A stretch of DNA of 64,000 nt. It comes from Dietzia alimentaria 72 (GTDB lineage: Bacteria; Actinomycetota; Actinomycetes; Mycobacteriales; Mycobacteriaceae). Made by a program: the position numbers and the translations under genes. Shown here in pieces: positions 35,888 to 44,629 of this stretch. The notes under the pieces were generated by a model, which was given only the letters and a program-made list of their open reading frames with translations, was not told the DNA's origin and ran no database searches. The DNA lies in NCBI RefSeq assembly GCF_000226215.1, contig NZ_AGFF01000007.1, forward strand, positions 124,001 to 188,000, in the 5' to 3' direction. Position 1 is the stretch's first letter. Every line of letters begins with the position of its first letter.

Positions 35888-36748
35888 ATGAGCGATTCTG
35901 ACACCCCCACCCCCGGCGAATACGCCTCCGTCCGCATCGAGAAGAGTGCCCGGCACCCGCACGTCGCCCAGGTGACGTTGATCGGCCCGGGTCGCAACAA
36001 CACGATGGGCCCGGACTTCTGGACCGAGATGCCCCGCGTCATGGCCGAGCTCGACGCCGACCCCGAGATCCGCGCCGCCGTGATCGCGGGCGAGGGCCGC
36101 AACTTCACGTACGGCCTGGACCTGATGGCGATGATGCCGCAGTTCATGGAGTTCCTGCCCACCGACAACGCTCCGGATGTCTCGCGCAACGAGAAGATCC
36201 TGGACTTCGTGGAGACCATGCGTCAGGCGATCGACTCGGTGGCGTCGGCCAAGACCCCTACGGTGGCCGCAGTCCAGGGCCGATGCATCGGTGGCGGTAT
36301 CGATCTCATCTCGGCGTGCGACGTTCGCCATGGTTCAGCGGACTCGACCTACTCTGTCCGCGAGGTCAAGGTCGGCATCGTCGCGGACATGGGGTCCCTG
36401 GCGCGGCTGCCCTACATCATCGGCTCCGGGCTGACGCGCGAATTGGCGCTGACCGGCCGCGACATCGACGCCGACACGGCACTCCGCTACGGCTTGATCA
36501 CGCACCTTGCCGATGACGCCGCCGGGGTTCTCGATTCGGCGCACGCCACGGCGGCAGAGATCGCGGACAATCCGCCGCTGGTGGTGCGCGGCACCCGAGA
36601 GGTGCTCAACCGGGCGATCGACGGACCGATCTACGAGTCCAATCGCTATGTCGCCACCTGGAACGCCGGCTTCCTGGCCTCCGCGGACATGATGGAGGCC
36701 ATTGGTTCGACGATGGAGAAGCGCGGAGTTAAGTACACCGGCCGCTGA
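35888..36748 (+). CDS. Crotonase, delta3,5-delta2,4-dienoyl-CoA isomerase type
   Basis: The 286-residue crotonase carries the three acidic residues that define dienoyl-CoA isomerases: Asp in GGGIDL, Glu in SVREVKVG and Asp in IVADMGSLARLP. The substrate-pocket segment NFTYGLDLMAMM also fits. The enzyme would shift double bonds during beta-oxidation of odd-position unsaturated fatty acids. The ATG at 35888 gives a normal N-terminus. No partner genes are adjacent, apart from the lipid genes farther off. Confidence 0.88.
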   Translation: MSDSDTPTPGEYASVRIEKSARHPHVAQVTLIGPGRNNTMGPDFWTEMPRVMAELDADPEIRAAVIAGEGRNFTYGLDLMAMMPQFMEFLPTDNAPDVSRNEKILDFVETMRQAIDSVASAKTPTVAAVQGRCIGGGIDLISACDVRHGSADSTYSVREVKVGIVADMGSLARLPYIIGSGLTRELALTGRDIDADTALRYGLITHLADDAAGVLDSAHATAAEIADNPPLVVRGTREVLNRAIDGPIYESNRYVATWNAGFLASADMMEAIGSTMEKRGVKYTGR

Positions 36749-36788
36749 GCCGCCGTCCCGAGCATCCGCACCCGCGCCTGCACGCGTA

Positions 36789-36948
36789 GACCACAGCCGC
36801 TACCGACGATGAACTCCCGCACACCTTGACCACAGCCGCCACTGACGATGAACTCCCGCACCGGCGGAGGCGGGGGCGGGAGTTCATCCAGAGGTGCGCC
36901 TGCCGGGGAGGCGCCTGCCGGGGAGGCGCCTGCTGGAGGAGCACCTGC
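36789..36948. repeat. Intergenic repeat cluster between convergent genes
   Basis: Two 34-bp direct repeats with three mismatches (36789-36822 and 36828-36861) each contain GATGAACTCCCGC. The second copy pairs with GCGGGAGTTCATC at 36877-36889 to form a 13-bp stem with a 17-nt loop. A 15-bp unit GCGCCTGCCGGGGAG then repeats about 3.5 times (36896-36948). The hairpin may terminate the crotonase or ppa transcripts; the tandem array has no obvious role. Confidence 0.75.
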
Positions 36949-36971
36949 GCGGGCTAGCCCGGCGGGGTGAT

Positions 36972-37484
36972 TCAGCCGCGGAAGGGCTCGGCCGCGTCCT
37001 CCGGATGCTTCTTGAAGTTCTCGATGCCCTCGTTGATGAGCTTCTCGCCCCAGGCCTTGTCACGCCACTCGCCCGGGGTGACGTGCTTGCCCGGCTCGAG
37101 GTCCTTGTAGTGCAGGAAGAAGTGCTCGATCGCCTTGAGTTCGAAGTCCGGGACGTCGCCCACGTCCTGGATGTGGTCCCAGCGCGGGTCCATGGCCGGG
37201 ACGCAGAGGATCTTGTCGTCCCCACCAGCCTCGTCGGACATGGTGTAGACGCCCACCACGCGGGAGTTGATGATCACGCCAGGGAAGACGGACTCGTCGA
37301 GTAGCACCAGGGCGTCGCAGGGGTCGCCGTCGTCGGCGAGGGTCTCGTCGATGAATCCGTAGTCCGCCGGGTAGCCCATCGAGGTGAAGAGGAACCGGTC
37401 GAGGTAGATCTTTCCGGTCTCATGGTGGATCTCGTACTTGTTCCGTGAGCCCTTGGGGATCTCGATGGTCACTTCGACGGACAC
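36972..37484 (-). CDS. ppa: Inorganic pyrophosphatase
   Basis: The 170-residue family I soluble pyrophosphatase hydrolyses PPi to drive biosynthetic reactions. Signature residues are present: [11 protein letters not shown] near the N-terminus, the metal-binding [10 protein letters not shown], and [12 protein letters not shown] with downstream acidic and Lys ligands. It corresponds to Rv3628. It is divergent from dacB with a 174-bp gap, and has a conventional length. Confidence 0.97.
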   Translation of the reverse strand: MSVEVTIEIPKGSRNKYEIHHETGKIYLDRFLFTSMGYPADYGFIDETLADDGDPCDALVLLDESVFPGVIINSRVVGVYTMSDEAGGDDKILCVPAMDPRWDHIQDVGDVPDFELKAIEHFFLHYKDLEPGKHVTPGEWRDKAWGEKLINEGIENFKKHPEDAAEPFRG

Positions 37485-37658
37485 TGGGTACCTCGCTGAT
37501 CGTCATTATCCGGACCCGGGACCATTCGCCCCGGTCGATTCGGGCTGATTCTAGTAGGCAGCCCTACCGTCGGGGGTGGGCGCCGTCACGTGGAACGCTA
37601 GCGTGGGTGCCTGCAACGAGCGAATGACGCCGCAGACGCGTCCGGGAGGGTGGGGTCC

Positions 37659-39062
37659 GTGACCGAGCGGGGAGTGTGGCGCGGGCGTGGTCCCGTGTGG
37701 CGGATCGGCATCGTCCTCATCGTGGTCATTCTCATGGTGGCAGGCTTGACGGTGGCTGCCCTGCTCACAAATGTCGATGACGACGTTCGGAAAGCGGTGG
37801 GCGCGGACGGCGGCTCCTCCGCCGTGACTCCGGAGACCAATCCGGGCCTGCTCGCCGCGGGTGACACCTCGCCGCTGCCGGATCCTGCCGCACTGGAGAA
37901 GATCCTCGGTCCGCTCGCCTCGTCACCGGCCGTCGGCGATTTCGCCGCGAGCGTGGTGGACGACGCGACCGGGCAGATCCTCTGGGAGCGTCGGCCCCGC
38001 GACGCCAAGGTCCCGGCCTCCACCACGAAACTGCTCACCGCCCTCGCCGCACTGAGCAGCCTTCCCGCCGACGCCCGCGTCGACACCGTGCTCGCGCGCG
38101 GTGAGCGCCCGGACACCCTCGTGGTGATTCCCGGCGGCGACGTGACCATGTCCGGCGGGCCCGAATCGGGCCCGCTGTTCCCGGGCGCCGCCAGCATCGC
38201 CGAGGCCGCAGGGATCGTGCGCACTTCTGATCTGAGACCCGACCGCATCGTGATTGCTCCCGGCCCCTACACCGGCCCCGAACTGGGCCCGGGCTGGTCG
38301 CCGGTGGAGATCTCGGCCGGCAACATCGCGCCCGTACAGCCCTGGATGCTCGACTCCGGTCGACTCGACCCTGCCGACGAGTTCTCGCCCCGCAGCACCG
38401 AACCAGCCCTGGCCGCCGGCAAGGCCCTCGCCCGCGAACTCGGCGTCGACCCCGAGCAGGTCACGACGTCGGCCACAGCTCTGGATACCACGGGAGAGCT
38501 CGGCCGCGTCTCGTCCGCCGAACTCACCGAGCGAGTCCGGTCGATGCTCGTCTACTCGGACAATGTGCTGGCCGAGGCCATCTGCCGAGAGGTTGCTCTC
38601 GCGCGCCACCCGGAGAGCCCTGTCGGCTTCGCCGAGGGCACGAGAGCCGTCACGGACACCCTGACCGAACTCGGACTCGACATGACCGGCGTGCGACTGG
38701 ATGACTGTTCCGGTATGAGCCCTGGGAACCGGCTGTCTGCATCGGTTCTCACCGATGTTCTGCGTACCGCCGCTGCGCCCGACGCCAGCCGGGAGGTGCG
38801 GGATCTGCTGGACACGCTGCCCGTCGCCGCGGGTTCGGGCACGCTCGCCGACCGCTTCGACGGGCCGTCGGCCGCCGGCGCGGGCTGGGTTCGCGCCAAG
38901 ACCGGCACGCTCAGTGGAGCCAGCGCACTCGCCGGCACCGTGACCAGTTCTGACGGCCGCACCATGAGCTTCGCCCTGCTGTCCTCGGGGACCAGCGCCG
39001 CAATAGCGCGACCGGTCCTCGATCGCATCGCCGCCGAACTGCGTTCCTGTGGCTGCCGCTAG
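37659..39062 (+). CDS. dacB: D-alanyl-D-alanine carboxypeptidase/endopeptidase (PBP4 type)
   Basis: The 467-residue S13-family penicillin-binding protein trims peptidoglycan cross-links outside the membrane. An N-terminal anchor (about residues 15-36) is followed by the catalytic Ser121-X-X-Lys124 (PASTTKLL), Ser300-Asp-Asn302 (VYSDNVLAEA) and Lys414-Thr-Gly (RAKTGTLSG). The GTG at 37659 is chosen because GGGAGGG lies 8 nt upstream; GTG at 37650 would overlap that site. It corresponds to Rv3627c and overlaps tilS by 14 nt. The Rv3626c-type metalloprotease usually found between these two genes in mycobacteria is absent. Confidence 0.93.
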   Translation: MTERGVWRGRGPVWRIGIVLIVVILMVAGLTVAALLTNVDDDVRKAVGADGGSSAVTPETNPGLLAAGDTSPLPDPAALEKILGPLASSPAVGDFAASVVDDATGQILWERRPRDAKVPASTTKLLTALAALSSLPADARVDTVLARGERPDTLVVIPGGDVTMSGGPESGPLFPGAASIAEAAGIVRTSDLRPDRIVIAPGPYTGPELGPGWSPVEISAGNIAPVQPWMLDSGRLDPADEFSPRSTEPALAAGKALARELGVDPEQVTTSATALDTTGELGRVSSAELTERVRSMLVYSDNVLAEAICREVALARHPESPVGFAEGTRAVTDTLTELGLDMTGVRLDDCSGMSPGNRLSASVLTDVLRTAAAPDASREVRDLLDTLPVAAGSGTLADRFDGPSAAGAGWVRAKTGTLSGASALAGTVTSSDGRTMSFALLSSGTSAAIARPVLDRIAAELRSCGCR

Positions 39063-40089
39063 CTACCGGGGCGGCGCCGACTGGCGTGGCGCGGCCTGGA
39101 CCGTCCGGTCGGCTGTGCGCGCGTTCCGTCGCGCTTACCCCGAGATCGGCGACGAGGTGTGCGTGGGACTGTCCGGAGGGGCAGATTCGCTGGCTCTCAC
39201 CGCGGCCGCCGCCGCGGAGTTCGCCGAGGTCACCGCGTTGGTGGTGGACCACGGCCTGCAATCGGGGTCGGGTGAGGTGGCCAGGGATGCGGCCGCCGCC
39301 GCCCGCGGGATCGGTGCGCGGGCGGAGGTCCTCGTCGTCGTCGTCCCACAGGACGGTTCCGGCCCCGAAGCCGCCGCCCGAACGGCCCGTTACACCGCGC
39401 TCGACGCCGCGCGGGCCGGCCGGCCCGTCCTGCTGGCCCACACTCTCGATGACCAGGCCGAGACCGTCCTGCTGGGTCTGGGCCGCGGATCCGGTGCACG
39501 CTCCCTGCGTGGGATGGCGGCCTGGGATGCGCCCTGGGGCCGGCCGCTGCTCGGAGTTCGCGCGGCCGATACCCGTGCTGCGTGCCGCGAGCTCGGCCTG
39601 GACTGGTGGGAGGACCCGCACAACACCGATCCGGCCTTCACGCGCGTCCGCCTGCGTCATGAGGTCCTGCCGCTGCTCGAGGAGGTCCTCGGAGGTGGCG
39701 CCGCCGAGGGACTGGCACGCACGGCTGAGCTCCTGGGTGTCGACGACGACGAACTGGATCGGCTCGCGTCCGGTGTTCCCGTCGCCCCGGACGGCACCCT
39801 GTCGGTTGGGCACCTCGAGATTCTGCCGGCGGCCGTTCTCACGCGCGTGGTGCGCCGATGGCTGCTCGAGCAGGGGGTGTCCTCGCCCACCTACGCACAC
39901 CTGACGGCGGTGGCCGCGCTGGTGACCGACTGGCGTGGGCAGGGTGGTGTGGCCGTGGGCGGAGCCGGTCCCGCGGCGGCCCGGAAGGGTCCGGGTGTGG
40001 CCGCGGATCAAGGGAGGTTGGTCGCCCGGCGTCGGCATGGAAAGGTGTTCCTGGAGATCGACCGGGCAACTGAGGCGGGGACGGCATGA
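39049..40089 (+). CDS. tilS: tRNA(Ile)-lysidine synthase
   Basis: The 346-residue ATP-pyrophosphatase adds lysine to C34 of tRNA-Ile(CAU), changing its reading from AUG to AUA. The PP-loop SGGADS (42-47) and the family motif [14 protein letters not shown] are intact. A DWWEDPHN stretch is followed by the [12 protein letters not shown] helix. The GTG start lies inside the end of dacB and the stop overlaps the hpt ATG, as with Rv3625c/Rv3624c. The gene is essential in most bacteria. Confidence 0.95.
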   Translation: MAAASYRGGADWRGAAWTVRSAVRAFRRAYPEIGDEVCVGLSGGADSLALTAAAAAEFAEVTALVVDHGLQSGSGEVARDAAAAARGIGARAEVLVVVVPQDGSGPEAAARTARYTALDAARAGRPVLLAHTLDDQAETVLLGLGRGSGARSLRGMAAWDAPWGRPLLGVRAADTRAACRELGLDWWEDPHNTDPAFTRVRLRHEVLPLLEEVLGGGAAEGLARTAELLGVDDDELDRLASGVPVAPDGTLSVGHLEILPAAVLTRVVRRWLLEQGVSSPTYAHLTAVAALVTDWRGQGGVAVGGAGPAAARKGPGVAADQGRLVARRRHGKVFLEIDRATEAGTA

Positions 40090-40646
40090 GCAGCGTGGAC
40101 AAGTACGCGGACGAGATCGAATCGGTGTTGCTGAGCACTGACGAGATCCGCGACCGGATCGCCGAGATGGGTGTGAGGATCGGCGAGAAATACGCCGATA
40201 CCGAGAAGGAGGTCGTGCTGATCTGCGTGCTCAAGGGCGCGGCGATCTTCGTCTCCGACTTCGCCCGGGCCCTCACCATCCCGTCCGAGCTCGAGTTCAT
40301 GGCCGTCAGCTCGTACGGCTCGTCGACCAGTTCCTCGGGTGTCGTACGGATCCTCAAGGACCTCGACAGGGACATCAGCGACCGCGACGTGATCATCGTC
40401 GAGGACATCATCGACTCCGGCCTCACGCTGTCCTGGCTGATGCGCAACCTCCGCACGCGGAACCCGCGGTCGCTGGAGATCGTCACCCTGCTGCGTAAGC
40501 CCGACGCGGTGAAGGCCGACCTGGACATCCTTGAGATCGGCTTCGATATCCCCAACGAGTTCGTGGTGGGGTACGGCCTGGACTTCGCCGAGCGGTACCG
40601 CGACCTGCCGTACATCGGCAAGCTGCACCCGCGCATGTACTCCTGA
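40086..40646 (+). CDS. hpt: Hypoxanthine (guanine) phosphoribosyltransferase
   Basis: The 186-residue enzyme converts hypoxanthine and guanine to IMP and GMP with PRPP. The PRPP-binding motif [14 protein letters not shown], the flexible-loop [11 protein letters not shown] and the purine-binding [15 protein letters not shown] are all present. It is coupled to tilS by an ATGA overlap and ends this co-directional group; a perfect terminator palindrome follows. Confidence 0.96.
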   Translation: MSSVDKYADEIESVLLSTDEIRDRIAEMGVRIGEKYADTEKEVVLICVLKGAAIFVSDFARALTIPSELEFMAVSSYGSSTSSSGVVRILKDLDRDISDRDVIIVEDIIDSGLTLSWLMRNLRTRNPRSLEIVTLLRKPDAVKADLDILEIGFDIPNEFVVGYGLDFAERYRDLPYIGKLHPRMYS

Positions 40647-40727
40647 CCGGAAATACGGCACGAGTCGGGCCACGGGAATCCCATAACTCGATCAGCTGAG
40701 TTCCCGGGCCGGTACAACTTAAATGGC

Positions 40728-40769
40728 AACGCCCTGCGGTCCTCCGAATTCGGAGGACCGCAGGGCGTT
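40728..40769. terminator. Perfect 42-bp palindrome between hpt and the small-peptide operon
   Basis: Two 21-base arms (AACGCCCTGCGGTCCTCCGAA and its exact complement) meet with no loop, 82 nt past hpt and 17 nt past the end of the 58-residue peptide gene on the other strand. On the minus strand a T-containing tail follows. It should end transcription from both directions. Confidence 0.88.
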
Positions 40770-40785
40770 CTGCGGCAGAAGTGAC

Positions 40786-40962
40786 TTACTTGCCGGCTGC
40801 CGGCGGGTTGCCGCTGCCCGTCGCGAGTGCGTCGAGCATCCGCGCGACCAGGGTCGAGACATTGCTGGAACCTGCGGCGAACAGGGTGGCGAGGGAGCCG
40901 CCGCCGGATTCGACGCTGCCTTCCGCTACATCGAGGACGGTGCCGAGGGAATCACTGAGCAT
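40786..40962 (-). CDS. 58-residue small peptide, PorH-like in size and character
   Basis: Fifty-eight codons start at an ATG preceded by CAGGAG (7 nt spacing) and end in TAA 17 nt before a perfect terminator. The peptide (MLSDSLGTVLDVAEGSVESG at the start, SGNPPAAGK at the end) is rich in Ser, Gly, Ala and Leu, has no signal peptide and could form an amphipathic helix at about residues 28-50 (LATLFAAG, VSTLVARMLDALA). The upstream 44-residue gene is 49 nt away. The pair resembles PorH (57 aa) and PorA (45 aa) of Corynebacterium glutamicum, tiny mycoloylated subunits of outer-membrane channels. This is an analogy of size and composition, not shown homology. Confidence 0.7.
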   Translation of the reverse strand: MLSDSLGTVLDVAEGSVESGGGSLATLFAAGSSNVSTLVARMLDALATGSGNPPAAGK

Positions 40963-41011
40963 GTTTTAACTCCTGAAAGAAAGAGGGATCTGCGAGGAAA
41001 GTGCGAGGGCG

Positions 41012-41146
41012 TCAGGCCACGTCCTCGGCATTGCCGACCAGCGAACCAGAGATAGAGCCGAAGAGATTGCCGACGAGTCCGTCGGCCTTGGTCAGGATCG
41101 GGAGCATTCCGAGAAGGGCGGGCATGAGGTCGTCGAGGGAGCCCAT
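41012..41146 (-). CDS. 44-residue small hydrophobic peptide, PorA-like in size and character
   Basis: An ideal ribosome site (AAGGAG, 7-8 nt before the ATG at 41146) precedes 44 codons. The peptide starts MGSLDDLMPALLGMLPILTK, continues through Gly/Leu/Ser-rich GNLFGSISGSLVGN and ends EDVA. It has no cleavable signal, like PorA and PorH. It is the first gene of a two-peptide unit ending in a strong palindrome, about 105 nt after the acyltransferase gene. A role in the mycolate outer membrane is proposed from length, composition and gene pairing; a small membrane toxin or quorum peptide is an alternative. Confidence 0.7.
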   Translation of the reverse strand: MGSLDDLMPALLGMLPILTKADGLVGNLFGSISGSLVGNAEDVA

Positions 41147-41251
41147 AAAAATTCTCCTTAGTTTGTGTGTGCGAGAACTCCAGTTGCGTCCTCGCGTGTG
41201 ATCGGCATCTGAACTGTTGCCAACCTGAGGCCACCATAAGTGAATGTGATT

Positions 41252-42745
41252 CTAAGCACAAGGTGAACTGTCTATCGGGGGTGGCACCGACTGGTTAATG
41301 CGTTGTATCAGCAGTTTCGCGAGCTCCTCGCGGATGAGGGTGAGGTATCCCTGGAGATCGGAAAGCGCCTCCGGATCGGCGGACACCGAGAGCAGCATTC
41401 GATCGCCGCTCGTGCTGAACAGGTGTCTGAGTCGGTCTCCGTCGACCACCGGGAGGACGCCAAACGCCGCCCGGAGAGGCGCACCGTCCAGATTCTGGCC
41501 GTTGGTGGGGGCGGGGAGGTTGCTGATCATGGTGTTCCTGAGCCGACGATCTGTTGCGGGAGGCGCGGTGACGCGATGCATCGAGGCGCGCAGCGATAGC
41601 AGCCACGCTGGCGCCACTGCCATCCGCGACCTCTCGCGGCTGGACCGAGGGTCGAGCCAGCGGGCTTTCTCGGCAGCAGAGGATCGCGCGACCGCCGCGA
41701 GTCTCGCTGCCGGGTCCGCCATATCGCTGTGCAACCGCACCGTGCCGAGGACGAGTTGGTTCGCGGCCCGGCCCGAACAGTCGGCCCCCCGTCCGGCCCC
41801 TGTGTGCGAATCCGGAAGGCGTAGCGAGATGGGCATCATCGCGGCCAGTGAGGATTCGGGCGTCTCGCCCTCGCGCTCCAGGAGTCGGTGCAATGCCCCG
41901 CCGACGATCGTCAACAGCACATCGTTGACGGTCGCACCAGGCGCGACCGACCGAGCGGCGCGTACGTCCTCGAGTCGGAACTCCCCGATATCGAAGGAGA
42001 GCCGCCCGGATGACGGGTGGTTGAAACGGGTGGCCGGGCGGTCGTGTGCAGGAGCAGGGTGTTGGTCGATCTCCGCCGTGCCCGCTGCGCCGTCGGGTCG
42101 CGTGCGACCGCTCCGGGAATCCCGCCAGACGGCACGGACGAAGCGGACCAGGTTAAGGGGTGACCGGACGAAGGCCCGTGCGGCGGTCTCGGCAGGCAGG
42201 GCGGGGCGTCCGGGTGTGCTGGCGGTAGGGCGAGCCGGGTCCGCGAAGAGTGCGGCCTCTATCCGGCGTAGTTCCATGCCGTCCGCAGCACAGTGGTGAA
42301 CCTTCAATACCAGTACGGTGATCTCTGCAAGTCCCAGGACATCGGTCGCGCCCGTGAAGGCGTGGAGTTCCCAGGGCGGGCGGGTGAGGTCTATCCGTCG
42401 ACTCGCGATGGCAGAAATTGCGTCCCGGAGGGCCGTCCATCCGCCATTGATCTCATGCAGCTGGACGTGTTCGGAGAGGCGGAGCTCTGGAGTCGGGACT
42501 AGAGTCGGGTGGTCGATGTCGATCGGCGACCTCCTCACTCGCCGGGTGAAGAACTCCGCGGTCGCGAGCCGTGCGTGCATCCATCGGCGTAGTTCCGCTG
42601 CCGTCCGTACCGCCTTCGTGTCGGCGTCGGTGGCGAACACGTAGCAGGCCACCAGCATCTCGGGGTGCCGCACGCCCTCGTCGTAGACGAACGTCGCGTC
42701 TCGCCACGTCATCCGCTCGAAGTCTCCGGTGAGTCCTGATCGCAC
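41252..42745 (-). CDS. WS/DGAT-family O-acyltransferase
   Basis: The 497-residue wax ester synthase/diacylglycerol acyltransferase uses acyl-CoA to esterify long-chain alcohols or diacylglycerol, making storage lipid. The active-site HHCAADG (150-156) matches HHxxxDG, and the NDVLLTIVGGALHRLL helix of the C-terminal domain is typical. GTG at 42745 gives the longest form; ATG at 42712 (MTWRDATF, with GGAGA upstream) is a plausible shorter start. It is divergent from an acyl-CoA synthetase gene that could supply its substrate. Confidence 0.9.
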   Translation of the reverse strand: MRSGLTGDFERMTWRDATFVYDEGVRHPEMLVACYVFATDADTKAVRTAAELRRWMHARLATAEFFTRRVRRSPIDIDHPTLVPTPELRLSEHVQLHEINGGWTALRDAISAIASRRIDLTRPPWELHAFTGATDVLGLAEITVLVLKVHHCAADGMELRRIEAALFADPARPTASTPGRPALPAETAARAFVRSPLNLVRFVRAVWRDSRSGRTRPDGAAGTAEIDQHPAPAHDRPATRFNHPSSGRLSFDIGEFRLEDVRAARSVAPGATVNDVLLTIVGGALHRLLEREGETPESSLAAMMPISLRLPDSHTGAGRGADCSGRAANQLVLGTVRLHSDMADPAARLAAVARSSAAEKARWLDPRSSRERSRMAVAPAWLLSLRASMHRVTAPPATDRRLRNTMISNLPAPTNGQNLDGAPLRAAFGVLPVVDGDRLRHLFSTSGDRMLLSVSADPEALSDLQGYLTLIREELAKLLIQRINQSVPPPIDSSPCA

Positions 42746-42792
42746 TGCTCTTGCCCTCTCGGCGTTCTGGCCATTACGGTGATCAGCATCAC

Positions 42793-44349
42793 ATGGAGCG
42801 ATACGCTGCCTGCATGTTCCCAGGTAACTTCGCCGCCACCACCCCCGACAAGCCCGCCGTGATCCGGCCCTCCACGGGCGAACAGATCACCTACGCCCAG
42901 CTCGAGGCACGCTCCGCTCAACTCGCCCACGTCCTGGTCGACGACTGGGGTCTGGGGCCAGGCGAGACCATCGCGGTGGTCTCGGACAACACCCTCGAGA
43001 TGGTCGAGATCTACTGGGCCGCGCTCCGCACCGGTCTTTACATCGCGGCGATCAACCATCACCTGACGGCGGACGAGTCGTCGTACATCATCACTGACTG
43101 CGGCGCCCGGGCCTTGTTCGTCTCCGCCTCGGTGGCCGATCACATCGACGTCACCCCGGGCGCACACCCGGGTGTGGAGCACCGCGTGGTGTTCGGCGGC
43201 GCGCTGGAGGGCTTCGAGGACTACCGGGCGTTGCTCGAGGGCAAATCGACCGAGCCGCCCGCCGACCAGCCGCGCGGTCATGACTTCCTCTACTCCTCCG
43301 GCACCACCGGCCGGCCCAAGGGCGTCCGCGTGGACCCGCCGGAGGGTCAGGTCGACGAGGTTCCCGACCCCTACACCCCGGTGTTCAGCTTCCTCTACGC
43401 GATCGACGCCGACAGCGTTTACCTCTGCCCCGCGCCGCTGTACCACGCTGCCCCGTTGCGGTTCTGCGGAGTGGTCAACTCCGTCGGTGGGACCGTGATC
43501 CTCATGGACCGGTTCGACGCGGAGGAGTCGCTGCGGCTCATCGAGGAGTACAAGGTCACGCACTCGCAGTGGGTGCCGACGATGTTCGTGCGCATGCTCA
43601 AGCTGCCGGATCAGACACGGGAGCGCTACGACGTCTCCAGCATGACCCACGCGATCCACGCCGCAGCGCCGTGTCCGCCCGAGGTCAAACGCCGGATGAT
43701 CGAGTGGTGGGGCCCGGTGATCCACGAGTACTACTCGGCCACCGAGGGGATGGGTATCACGTTCATCAACTCCCAGGAGGCGCTCGAACGTCCCGGGTCG
43801 GTGGGCCGCGACGGGCTCAAGGGCATCGCCCACATCTGTGACGAGGAGGGCCGGGAGCTCCCCACCGGCGAGATCGGCACGATTTACTGGCAGCAGGACG
43901 AGGGCACCTTCTCGTATCACGGCGATCCGGAGAAGACGGCATCCGTGTTCCACCCCGATCACCCCACCTGGTCGACGTTCGGCGACGTGGGTTACCTCGA
44001 CGAGGACCGGTTCCTCTATCTCACGGACCGCAAGGCGTTCACCATCATCTCGGGCGGGGTGAACATCTACCCGCAGGAGATCGAGAACGCGCTGGTCCTG
44101 CATCCGGTGGTCGAGGACGTCGCGGTGATCGGACTGCCCGACGAGGAGATGGGGGAGCGGGTGCATGCCGTGGTCGTGCCCGCCGCGGACCGCGCTGACG
44201 ACCCGGGTCTGGCGGACGAGATCCTGGGATCCCTCCGTGGCCGGGTCTCCGACTTCAAGATCCCGCGCGGACTGGACTTCGTCGACGAACTACCGCGTAC
44301 GCCCACCGGAAAGCTGGTCAAGCGTCGGATCGTGCAGCAGTACGTCTGA
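42793..44349 (+). CDS. Acyl-CoA synthetase (FadD-type, ANL superfamily)
   Basis: The 518-residue AMP-forming ligase activates a carboxylic acid as its CoA thioester. The P-loop YSSGTTGRPKG (167-177), YYSATEG motif, GDVGYLDEDRFLYLTDR hinge and C-terminal catalytic Lys in PTGKLVKR are all present. Starts at 42793 (MERYAAC) and 42814 (MFPGNFA) are both possible; no ribosome site decides. It is divergent from the WS/DGAT gene (47-bp gap). Fatty, aromatic or steroid-derived acids are all possible substrates. Confidence 0.92.
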   Translation: MERYAACMFPGNFAATTPDKPAVIRPSTGEQITYAQLEARSAQLAHVLVDDWGLGPGETIAVVSDNTLEMVEIYWAALRTGLYIAAINHHLTADESSYIITDCGARALFVSASVADHIDVTPGAHPGVEHRVVFGGALEGFEDYRALLEGKSTEPPADQPRGHDFLYSSGTTGRPKGVRVDPPEGQVDEVPDPYTPVFSFLYAIDADSVYLCPAPLYHAAPLRFCGVVNSVGGTVILMDRFDAEESLRLIEEYKVTHSQWVPTMFVRMLKLPDQTRERYDVSSMTHAIHAAAPCPPEVKRRMIEWWGPVIHEYYSATEGMGITFINSQEALERPGSVGRDGLKGIAHICDEEGRELPTGEIGTIYWQQDEGTFSYHGDPEKTASVFHPDHPTWSTFGDVGYLDEDRFLYLTDRKAFTIISGGVNIYPQEIENALVLHPVVEDVAVIGLPDEEMGERVHAVVVPAADRADDPGLADEILGSLRGRVSDFKIPRGLDFVDELPRTPTGKLVKRRIVQQYV

Positions 44350-44629
44350 CCGGGGCGGCCCGGCGCGGTGACGCCGGCGGAATAGAGTCGGCCCGAAGGT
44401 GGTTACACGGGGTGGATCGGGACGCGGCAGTGTCCCCCGGGCTCACCCCAGAAGCCCTCGCGGAATTCCGTCCGGCTGGAACCGCGTTGGGCACCTCGCC
44501 GAGAGGCGACCCCGCGTCCCGGTCCACCCACTACTCCCTCGCACATACACTATGCCGGCGGCCGGTCGGAGGTTTCTGTGAAGACCGCTCTCGGGCTGTT
44601 GGATCAAAGGGGTTGTGAAGGATACGGGC

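Noticed and set aside
36789-36948. CRISPR array
   Set aside because: Only two long direct repeats with a 5-nt gap and a 15-bp tandem; no regular unique spacers and no cas genes.
44412-44618. 68-codon frame before the ECF sigma gene
   Set aside because: No ribosome site, composition not clearly coding, and it overlaps the possible sigma-factor start. The 280-bp gap otherwise shows nothing I can support.
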